From Chloroflexota bacterium (lineage in GTDB: Bacteria > Chloroflexota > Anaerolineae > Anaerolineales > Villigracilaceae): a stretch of 6,157 nt of DNA. Shown one piece after another: positions 1-4,469 of the stretch (its first letter is position 1; each line of letters starts with the position of its first letter). Location of the stretch: positions 1 through 6,157 of the forward strand of contig JACPVB010000133.1 in the NCBI GenBank assembly GCA_016191985.1, written 5' to 3'. The notes beneath the pieces are model-generated. The model did no database searches. It saw nothing but the letters and a program-made list of their open reading frames with translations, and was not told the DNA's origin. The translations under genes and the position numbers were made by a program.

Positions 1-777
1 GCCGCCCTGCGGGATGTGGATACCATCTTCCACCTCGCCAGCGCGGAGAACCAGGGCAGCCGCGGCAGCCTGCTGGCAACCGATATTCAAGGGACGGAAA
101 ATCTCGTCGAAGCGGCATCCGATGCGGGCGTGGATCGAATCGTCTATCTCAGCCACATTGGCGCAGCGCGCGCTTCGGGATATCCCGCATTCAAAGCGAA
201 AGGCATCGCCGAAGAACACATCCGCAATGGACAGGTTCCATATACCATCCTGCGTTCTTCGCTTGTGTATGGTCCCGAAGATCATTTTACAAACAACCTT
301 GCGCGGCTCATCCGTTCTTCGCTTGGCGTTTTTCCCATTCCCGCCGGCGGACGCACCGTGGTACAGCCCGTATGGGTGGAAGACCTCGTCACCTGCATGT
401 TGTGGTCGCTCGAAAAAGTCGACACCCTCAACCAGGTCTACGAACTTGGCGGCAGTGAATTTTTTACGCTGCAGCAGATTATCGAAACCATCATGGAAGC
501 AACCCACAGGAATCGTTTTCTCATTCCGTTGTCGCCTATCACCCTGCGTGCATTCACGGTTTTTCTCGAAGGCGTCCTGCCAAACTTCCCGATCTCATCC
601 TTCTGGCTCGATTACTTCGCCGTCAACCGCACCTGCGCCATCGACTCGATGCCGCGCTACTTTGGCCTCATGCCCGCGCGCTTCACCTACCGCCTTGATT
701 ACCTGCTCCGCAAACCCTGGTACCAGCGCGCATGGAACCGGGTGGCCGAAACTTTTGCATCCATCCGCCCAAGATAA
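1..777 (+). CDS. NAD(P)-binding atypical SDR / NDUFA9-like epimerase family protein (5' partial)
   Basis: The reading frame is open from base 1, so the start lies outside the window; the GTG at 16 is only an internal Val. The visible 258 codons are the middle and end of an extended or atypical short-chain dehydrogenase. Near the start is DVDTIFHLAS, the usual strand 4 of the Rossmann fold with its HLA motif. It is followed by GTENLVEAASDAGVDRIVYL, the strand 5 region, then YPAFKAK (a Y-x-x-x-K-like pair) and TILRSSLVYGPEDHF, the usual LRP/S-x-VYGP-D signature. The glycine-rich nucleotide loop must be in the missing roughly 60 N-terminal residues. Family knowledge suggests a cytoplasmic NAD(P)-dependent enzyme or a NDUFA9/NmrA-like binding protein acting on a sugar, quinone or lipid; the substrate cannot be read. 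Its TAA stop is two bases before the GNAT gene, so the two are almost certainly co-transcribed. Confidence 0.85.
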   Translation, partial: AALRDVDTIFHLASAENQGSRGSLLATDIQGTENLVEAASDAGVDRIVYLSHIGAARASGYPAFKAKGIAEEHIRNGQVPYTILRSSLVYGPEDHFTNNLARLIRSSLGVFPIPAGGRTVVQPVWVEDLVTCMLWSLEKVDTLNQVYELGGSEFFTLQQIIETIMEATHRNRFLIPLSPITLRAFTVFLEGVLPNFPISSFWLDYFAVNRTCAIDSMPRYFGLMPARFTYRLDYLLRKPWYQRAWNRVAETFASIRPR

Positions 778-779
778 CT

Positions 780-1658
780 ATGACAAATTTCAACATTCAT
801 CTAATTGAAACGCCGGAAGAAATGCGGCTGGTTGAAGATCTCCAGCGCGCCGTCTGGCCTGATTCCGAAACCGATATCGTCCCCCTGCACATGCTCATCA
901 CTGCCGTCCACAACGGTGGGCTGGTGCTGGGTGCATTCGCGAAGGAAAAACTCATCGGCTTTGTGTTTGGTTTCCCTGGGCTGGAAGAAACACCCGATGG
1001 TCCGCGCCCGAAACATTGCTCGCACATGATGGGCATTCTTCCCGACCAACGTGACAGCGGCGCGGGCTTTGCGCTCAAACGCGCGCAATGGCAAATGGTG
1101 CGCCATCAGGGACTCGATCACATCACATGGACATATGACCCCCTGCTCAGCCGCAATGCCCATCTCAACATCGCCAAACTTGGCGCGGTCTGCACCACGT
1201 ATCGCCGCTCGGAATATGGCGAAATGCGTGACGGCCTCAATGCGGGTCTGCCCTCGGACCGTTTTCAAGTGGATTGGTGGATCAATACCCGCCGCGTTGA
1301 AAGCAGACTGGGTAAACAATCTCGCCCCACCCTTAAGCTGGATCACGTCACCCGCTCCGGTCTGCGTCCCTTTTACACGCTTCATGATTCGACCGATAAC
1401 CTGCCTCGCCCACCCGAGCATGTCCCAGCCTTTGAAGACCGCCTCCTGCTGGCGGAAATTCCTGTCAATTTTCTGGAGCTAAAATCCAAAGACTTCGCTC
1501 TCGCCCGTGACTGGCGCTTCTTCACCCGCGAACTTTTTGAGACCGCCTTCAAGGCAAGTTACATCGTCACCGATTTTATTTTTGATAAAAACGAAGGCAA
1601 CCCGCGTGGGCTCTATGTATTAACCCACGGCGAAAGCACGCTGGATGAGTTTGAATAA
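780..1658 (+). CDS. GNAT superfamily N-acetyltransferase, COG3375-like
   Basis: This 292-residue protein begins MTNFNIHLIE. An upstream in-frame ATG at 732 would run 48 bases into the SDR gene, so ATG 780, two bases after that gene's stop, is preferred. No clear Shine-Dalgarno sequence is present, and translation is probably coupled to the upstream gene. The N-terminal half is a GNAT fold. GLVLGAFAKEKLIGFVFGFPG (about residues 47-67) is the central beta hairpin. HCSHMMGILPDQRDSGAGFALK (79-100) holds the acetyl-CoA-binding R-x-x-G-x-G (RDSGAG, 91-96). ITWTYDPLLSRNAHLNIAKLGA (115-136) and YGEM (146-149) are characteristic of the COG3375 group of predicted acetyltransferases. The C-terminal 120 residues form a family-specific extension. 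The expected reaction is acetyl transfer from acetyl-CoA to an unknown small molecule or protein in the cytoplasm. No truncation or frameshift is seen. Confidence 0.85.
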   Translation: MTNFNIHLIETPEEMRLVEDLQRAVWPDSETDIVPLHMLITAVHNGGLVLGAFAKEKLIGFVFGFPGLEETPDGPRPKHCSHMMGILPDQRDSGAGFALKRAQWQMVRHQGLDHITWTYDPLLSRNAHLNIAKLGAVCTTYRRSEYGEMRDGLNAGLPSDRFQVDWWINTRRVESRLGKQSRPTLKLDHVTRSGLRPFYTLHDSTDNLPRPPEHVPAFEDRLLLAEIPVNFLELKSKDFALARDWRFFTRELFETAFKASYIVTDFIFDKNEGNPRGLYVLTHGESTLDEFE

Positions 1659-1729
1659 ACTCTGGAGATAAGCAGCTTGCTGCTTGAAATATCGGATCGT
1701 CCGATCAGCTTGCTGACGGACTCCAGAGT
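1659..1729. terminator. Nested inverted-repeat cluster after the GNAT gene; possible terminator
   Basis: Immediately after the GNAT stop codon, ACTCTGGAG (1659-1667) is exactly complementary to CTCCAGAGT (1721-1729). Enclosed by this 9-bp stem are AAGCAGC-TT-GCTGCTT (1670-1685, 7-bp perfect stem), ATCGGA-TCG-TCCGAT (1691-1705, 6-bp perfect stem) and TCAGC-TT-GCTGA (1705-1716). The last can instead extend outward through GTCCG/CGGAC (1699-1721) with one bulged A, competing with the middle hairpin and using one base of the outer stem. The 3' side is followed only by CTTT, so this is not a classic intrinsic terminator. Its position between converging genes suggests transcription termination or mRNA 3'-end protection. 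The decamer CAGCTTGCTG occurs twice, which hints at a dispersed palindromic repeat. Confidence 0.5.
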
Positions 1730-1740
1730 CTTTAACGCAT

Positions 1741-1762
1741 GAGACGCCCTTGCGGACGCCTC
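1741..1762. repeat. Imperfect hairpin in the convergent intergenic gap
   Basis: GAGACGCCC (1741-1749) and GGACGCCTC (1754-1762) can form seven Watson-Crick pairs with two A/C mismatches around a TTGC loop. GACGCC is also directly repeated here. It lies between the nested repeat cluster and the hairpin serving the minus-strand gene. No function can be assigned; it may be part of the same repetitive intergenic element. Confidence 0.35.
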
Positions 1763-1791
1763 AGCGGTTGGATGAGGGAGAGGAAACGAAA

Positions 1792-1807
1792 CCTTGTTAC
1801 GACAAGG
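1792..1807 (-). terminator. Hairpin just past the stop of the minus-strand membrane protein gene
   Basis: On the minus strand the stop codon at 1811-1809 is followed after one base by CCTTGT-CGTA-ACAAGG, a perfect 6-bp stem with a tetraloop, and then TTTCGTTTCC. Position and the T-rich tail suggest an intrinsic terminator for the membrane-protein gene. The stem is short and the T-run is interrupted, so efficiency is uncertain. Confidence 0.45.
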
Positions 1808-1808
1808 A

Positions 1809-2543
1809 CTACCTCCGCGTGGATGGATTTTGATCGTGGCTCATTGCGTTCATGCCAACAGGGTGGTACGTTGGCTCGGGACGATTAATGTTGTAATTGG
1901 AAACGGAAGCCGGGCGCGGCTTGGGCGCAGGGTGAGGATAATTATTGGTGGCGGGCAGGTTCGAGGTCCGTGGTTGAGGCGTGGGGGCTTTATACATCGG
2001 TTCGTTGCGATAGCTTGAATAACGGTTGTGGACATCCGCCAGTGTGAAGAGGCGTTCTCCGGCCACCGAGAAAGTTCCAATGATCAGCACGCGGATCAAC
2101 CAAACCATGGCAGCCACAAAGATCGGCACGATTTTTATCATGGCGGCCTGACCGACAAGCGACCCGCCCTGAGCAGTGTGATTGCTGATCGCCACAGACA
2201 CACCCCACCAGGTAAGCATGGCGTTGAACGCCGCAGCAAGCAGCCACGCGCCAAACAAATACCAAACCTCGGCGGGTTCGTCGCGGCCCTGTTCGGGGGT
2301 GAAGATGCGGGCGATGCCGGCAAAGTCAATACCGCAAAAGGCAAAGGCAAGAATGGCCGACCAGCGAATGCCCGCGAACTTCAGATCACCAAGCACATCC
2401 TGCAGGGCAAACGAAGTGGTACCGAAATTGAACACCTCAAAGGCGAGCAGGGCGCTGACGAGAATGCCGCCGAAGATCGCCCCACGCTTAAGGGAAATGC
2501 TCTTAAGGAAAGGCATCCATTGAATTTGGAAGGAACGGTTCAT
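1809..2543 (-). CDS. Conserved-type hypothetical membrane protein, four TM segments, Pro/Asn-rich cytoplasmic-type tail
   Basis: I do not recognise a named family for this 244-residue protein. The start is ATG at 2543-2541, preceded by a strong ribosome site (AAGGAG on the minus strand, bases 2556-2551, 7 bases before the ATG). A short basic N-terminus (residues 1-20) is followed by four hydrophobic segments at about 22-39, 59-81, 93-119 and 135-159. A polar loop with EQGRDEPAE lies between segments two and three. Residues 160-244 form a hydrophilic tail rich in Pro, Asn, Tyr and Arg, with PTPQP and PAPKPRP stretches, probably disordered and available for protein contacts. The gene is monocistronic here, converges on the SDR-GNAT operon, and has its own promoter with a LexA-like palindrome. 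That suggests inducible expression, possibly in a DNA-damage or stress response; the function itself is unknown. Confidence 0.75.
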   Translation of the reverse strand: MNRSFQIQWMPFLKSISLKRGAIFGGILVSALLAFEVFNFGTTSFALQDVLGDLKFAGIRWSAILAFAFCGIDFAGIARIFTPEQGRDEPAEVWYLFGAWLLAAAFNAMLTWWGVSVAISNHTAQGGSLVGQAAMIKIVPIFVAAMVWLIRVLIIGTFSVAGERLFTLADVHNRYSSYRNEPMYKAPTPQPRTSNLPATNNYPHPAPKPRPASVSNYNINRPEPTYHPVGMNAMSHDQNPSTRR

Positions 2544-2591
2544 GGGAAATCTCCTTTTTGGAACCAGGGAGGGACAAGATCAACTGCTCTT

Positions 2592-2620
2592 AATATAGAA
2601 CACTTGTTCTAATTTGTCAA
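2592..2620 (-). promoter_or_regulatory. Sigma-A-type promoter of the minus-strand membrane protein gene
   Basis: Read on the minus strand, TTGACA (2620-2615) and TATATT (2597-2592) are separated by exactly 17 bp, which is a near-consensus housekeeping promoter. Transcription should begin near 2585, giving a leader of about 42 bases that contains the AAGGAG ribosome site. The spacer is occupied by a perfect palindrome (separate entry), so repression by occlusion is likely. Confidence 0.8.
2596..2611. promoter_or_regulatory. 16-bp palindromic operator, LexA (SOS-box)-like
   Basis: TAGAACA-CT-TGTTCTA is a perfect 7-2-7 inverted repeat. It sits within the -35/-10 spacer of the membrane-protein promoter and shares two bases with the -10 element. 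Its core GAAC-N4-GTTC, with the flanking A and T giving GAACA-N2-TGTTC, matches the LexA box known from Gram-positive bacteria. A TetR-type repressor using a similar palindrome is the main alternative. The repeat and its position are read directly; the identity of the repressor is inferred. Confidence 0.7.
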
Positions 2621-2734
2621 GTTGGATTCATTACAGTTTTATTGTCTTCCTGATATTTCGCAAACTACGTCTCCTTATGAGGTGTGCTGTTCATCTTCAT
2701 AGAGTCTCTAATTTGCCTGCCATCCGAAGGGCGT

Positions 2735-2759
2735 TGTCCTGAGCTTGTCGAAGGGGACA
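2735..2759. repeat. Dispersed-repeat-like motif CTGAGCTTGTCGAAGG with flanking stem
   Basis: CTGAGCTTGTCGAAGG lies at 2739-2754. From memory, this string and its complement recur in intergenic DNA of many unrelated bacteria, including Chloroflexota. Here it is closed by TGTCC (2735-2739) and GGACA (2755-2759), a 5-bp stem, with a small inner CTT-GTCG-AAG hairpin. The inverted repeat is visible; the claim of wide dispersal is recalled knowledge and untested. Confidence 0.4.
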
Positions 2760-2795
2760 TTTTAACTTTGGCGAAATGGGACATTTCTACTTTGG
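2754..2795. repeat. Two tandem 18-bp repeats, possible insertion-sequence end remnant
   Basis: GGGACATTTTAACTTTGG (2754-2771) and GGGACATTTCTACTTTGG (2778-2795) match at 16 of 18 positions with a 24-bp period. Read on the minus strand the region starts TGTTAG (2802-2797) and then gives two AAATGTCCC-type repeats. This resembles the repeated internal sequences at the ends of IS21- or IS481-like elements. No transposase is nearby, so it would be a solo end or relic. It stops 17 bp before the -35 element of rrf2. Confidence 0.4.
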
Positions 2796-2818
2796 GCTAA
2801 CAAACGGCAAATTTCTCC

Positions 2819-2847
2819 TTGACATAATTCAGCGGCTGAATTATGAT
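2819..2847 (+). promoter_or_regulatory. Sigma-A-type promoter of rrf2
   Basis: TTGACA (2819-2824) and TATGAT (2842-2847) are separated by 17 bp, a near-consensus promoter. The predicted start of transcription is near 2854, about 38 bases before the GTG start codon. The spacer holds a perfect palindrome that overlaps both hexamers, which predicts tight repression. Confidence 0.8.
2823..2845. promoter_or_regulatory. 23-bp perfect palindrome (11-1-11), candidate Rrf2 autoregulatory operator
   Basis: The half-site CATAATTCAGC (2823-2833), a single central G (2834) and the exact reverse complement GCTGAATTATG (2835-2845) form a 23-bp inverted repeat. It overlaps the last two bases of the -35 element and the first four of the -10. 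The 11-1-11 architecture is that described for NsrR, another Rrf2-family protein, although the bases differ. Autorepression by the adjacent gene product is the simplest reading. Confidence 0.7.
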
Positions 2848-2855
2848 TATGGTTA

Positions 2856-2876
2856 ATAAAGTCTATTGGATTAGTA
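2856..2876 (+). promoter_or_regulatory. Shared motif copy 1 in the rrf2 leader
   Basis: ATAAAGTCTAT, five bases (TTGGA), then T and TAGTA across the predicted transcription start and early leader of rrf2. The same string, with three differences in 21 positions, is found inverted over the pstS promoter (3400-3420). It contains CTA-N6-TAG (2863-2874), a weak inverted repeat. It may be a second operator for the Rrf2 protein or a site for another regulator common to both genes. AGGAG at 2876-2880 directly follows and is the ribosome site. Confidence 0.45.
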
Positions 2877-2891
2877 GGAGTTACAGATAAA

Positions 2892-3350
2892 GTGAGACTT
2901 TCCAAACGCGGCGAATATGGCCTTCGGGCAATGATCGCACTGGCAGAACCCGCTGAAAAAAGCGACGCCCCACAGATGATGCAAATCAAGGAAATTTCTC
3001 TTCGCGAGCAGATTTCCCCCAAATTCCTCGAGCAGATCCTTCTTACGCTCAAGAATGCGGGATTGCTACACAGTAAGATGGGCGTTGGCGGCGGGTATTA
3101 CCTGGCCAGGTCAGCCAATGAGATCACCCTTGGGCAAATCTTCCGCGTGTTGGACGGTCCTGTCGCTCCGATCAAATGTGTCAGCCAGATGGCGTACGAG
3201 CCATGCGGCTGCCCCGATGAACAGACCTGTGGGCTGCGCCTCGCAATGAGTGATGTGCGCAACGCCATCGCCGATATTTTGGATAACACATCGCTGGCCG
3301 ATGTGACCAAACGTCAAAGCACCGTTCGCAAAAAGCTCGGCATCCGGTAA
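2892..3350 (+). CDS. Rrf2-family transcriptional regulator with four-cysteine metal/redox-sensing loop
   Basis: This 152-residue protein starts at GTG 2892; AGGAG lies 11 bases upstream, rather far, but the family start MRLSKRGEYGLRAMIALA fits exactly. Residues 1-85 form the winged helix-turn-helix. IKEISLREQISPKFLEQILLTLKNAGLL is the recognition region and GVGGGYYLAR (64-73) is the wing typical of Rrf2 proteins. ITLGQIFRVLDGPVAPIKC leads into a loop with Cys96, Cys105, Cys107 and Cys113 (C-x8-C-x-C-x5-C). IscR and NsrR use three cysteines in this region to hold an iron-sulfur cluster, so an Fe-S cluster or thiol switch is plausible. The extra cysteine distinguishes it from the C-x5-C-x5-C of IscR. 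Its own promoter contains a perfect palindrome, suggesting autoregulation. It lies 99 bases upstream of pstS in the same direction, so it may control phosphate uptake; the inducing signal is unknown. Confidence 0.9.
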   Translation: MRLSKRGEYGLRAMIALAEPAEKSDAPQMMQIKEISLREQISPKFLEQILLTLKNAGLLHSKMGVGGGYYLARSANEITLGQIFRVLDGPVAPIKCVSQMAYEPCGCPDEQTCGLRLAMSDVRNAIADILDNTSLADVTKRQSTVRKKLGIR

Positions 3351-3355
3351 ATAGC

Positions 3356-3383
3356 AAATTGCGCTGTGGGGGAACGCATTTTT
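3356..3383 (+). terminator. Weak possible terminator after rrf2
   Basis: AAATTGCG (3356-3363) can pair with CGCATTTT (3375-3382) with one T/T mismatch around an 11-base loop, and a run of five T ends at 3383. Only three pairs are G-C, so termination would be weak and some read-through into pstS is likely. Confidence 0.25.
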
Positions 3384-3399
3384 ATTTACCCTAAAAGTA

Positions 3400-3423
3400 T
3401 ACTAGTACTATAGACTTTATAAT
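3400..3423 (+). promoter_or_regulatory. pstS promoter -10 with inverted copy 2 of the shared motif
   Basis: A consensus -10, TATAAT (3418-3423), lies 26 bases upstream of the pstS start, but no good -35 is found 16-18 bp before it. Such promoters often need an activator. A weaker alternative pairs TTTACC (3385-3390) with TATAGA (3409-3414) over 18 bp. Bases 3400-3420, read on the minus strand, repeat the rrf2 leader motif (18 of 21 identical) and overlap the first three bases of the -10. Binding there would probably block RNA polymerase. I see no convincing Pho-box direct repeats in the rrf2-pstS gap. Confidence 0.5.
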
Positions 3424-3449
3424 ATATTCAAACAAATTGGAGGTTTAAT

Positions 3450-4469
3450 ATGCAAAAACAAACTTTAACCTGGCTGTCTGCGTTGCTGGTTTTGGCAGTG
3501 ACATTGTCAGCTTGTAGTACTGCCGCGCCGGAGGCAACCGCTGTCCCTGCGAATGATGCGGGGACTTCATCCGAAGCGACCCAGGCGCCAGCCGAAGAAC
3601 AACTCAGCGGCACGATCTCAGTCTCCGGTGCGTTCGCCCTCTACCCCATGATGACCGTCTGGGCCGAGGAATTCACCAAGCTGCATCCTGACGTGCAATT
3701 CGATGTGCAGGGTGGCGGCGCAGGCAAGGGTATGACCGATACCATCGCCGGTGCCGTGGACATTGGCATGATCTCCCGCTCCATCAAAGATGAGGAAACT
3801 GCCCAGGGAATTTTCTGGGTTTCGGTAACAAAGGATGCGGTCTTCCCAATCATCAGTACCGAGAACCCCGTTGCGGAACAAATTCTTGCAAAGGGTATTT
3901 CACAGGAAACTTTTGCAAAAATTTATATCACTGGCGAGATCACGACCTGGGGTGAAGTCGTTGGCGACCCGGCGATCACAGATGAAATCCACGTCTTCAC
4001 TCGTTCCGATGCGTCCGGCGCGGCCGAGCAGTGGGCCAAGTTTGGCGGCGGCAAGGCGCAGGAAGATCTCAAAGGCATTGGCGTAAACGGTGAGCCTGCG
4101 ATTTTGGACACGGTTATCAAAGACCCGTTGAGTATTGGCTACGGCAATTTGAACAGCATCTTTGACCTGAGCAGCGGCGATCTTGTGCCCGGCATCGTTA
4201 TCCCTCCAATTGATGTCAACGCCAATGGACAGGCGGATGCCGAGGAAACCTTCAAAGTTAAAGAGGATGCTTTCGGCGCAGTTGCAAATGGCACATATCC
4301 ATCGCCTCCCGCTCGTTTTGAAAACCTGGCGACGCTCGGTAAACCGCAAGGGTTGACTCTGGCCTTCATCGAATGGATTTTGACCGACGGCCAGCAATAT
4401 CTTGAATCCGCTGGTTTCGTTCCGCTTACTCCAGAACAGCAAGCTGAGTCGCTTGCAAAATTAAAATGA
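3450..4469 (+). CDS. pstS: Phosphate ABC transporter substrate-binding lipoprotein PstS
   Basis: This 339-residue protein starts at ATG 3450, with GGAGG (3439-3443) six bases upstream. A lipoprotein signal peptide with lipobox LSAC predicts cleavage before Cys22 and membrane anchoring; residues 23-52 are an Ala/Thr/Glu/Pro-rich linker. The rest is a type II periplasmic-binding-protein fold of the PstS group. It has SGAFALYPMM (59-68) for the first phosphate-contact loop, DVQGGGAGKGMTDTIAGAVDIGMISR (85-110) ending in the second, and TRSDASGAAEQW (184-195), the conserved R-S-D-x-S-G phosphate loop. An unusual insertion DVNANGQADAEE (255-266) matches a calcium-binding EF-hand loop. It captures phosphate outside the membrane and delivers it to PstC-PstA. 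Its stop overlaps the pstC start by four bases (ATGA). Tungstate or another oxyanion is a less likely ligand. Confidence 0.9.
   Translation: MQKQTLTWLSALLVLAVTLSACSTAAPEATAVPANDAGTSSEATQAPAEEQLSGTISVSGAFALYPMMTVWAEEFTKLHPDVQFDVQGGGAGKGMTDTIAGAVDIGMISRSIKDEETAQGIFWVSVTKDAVFPIISTENPVAEQILAKGISQETFAKIYITGEITTWGEVVGDPAITDEIHVFTRSDASGAAEQWAKFGGGKAQEDLKGIGVNGEPAILDTVIKDPLSIGYGNLNSIFDLSSGDLVPGIVIPPIDVNANGQADAEETFKVKEDAFGAVANGTYPSPPARFENLATLGKPQGLTLAFIEWILTDGQQYLESAGFVPLTPEQQAESLAKLK

Larger units (their letters stand above)
2544..2891. other. Divergent intergenic region between the membrane protein gene and rrf2
   Basis: This 348-bp AT-rich gap carries the outward-facing promoters of both neighbours at its ends. 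In the middle, 2621-2735 holds nothing I can assign except a small palindrome TAGAG-T-CTCTA at 2700-2710. Bases 2736-2802 hold a known-looking dispersed motif and a tandem repeat that may be an insertion-sequence remnant. No credible gene is present. Confidence 0.7.

Noticed and set aside
732..779. Upstream ATG start for the GNAT protein
   Set aside because: It would overlap the SDR gene by 46 bases and add 16 residues that do not resemble a GNAT N-terminus; ATG 780 gives a natural two-base gap.
801..1421. 206-codon minus-strand open frame
   Set aside because: It lies wholly opposite the recognisable GNAT gene and its translation shows no domain.
1659..1729. tRNA-like cloverleaf
   Set aside because: A closing stem around three hairpins in 71 bases resembles a tRNA, but the hairpins have two- or three-base loops, there is no seven-base anticodon loop and no TTC-containing T-loop.
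2028..2612. 194-codon plus-strand open frame
   Set aside because: It is antisense to the membrane-protein gene, which has a good promoter, ribosome site and clear hydrophobic segments. The plus-strand product is a low-complexity, charged translation with no family features.
2754..2795. CRISPR array
   Set aside because: Only two 18-bp repeats with a 6-bp spacer and no further units.
2762..3052. 96-codon minus-strand open frame across the rrf2 promoter
   Set aside because: It is antisense to rrf2 and runs through its promoter and operator; no ribosome site or motif supports it.
3900..4442. 180-codon minus-strand open frame
   Set aside because: Antisense to pstS, which has a lipobox and phosphate-loop motifs in the sense frame.
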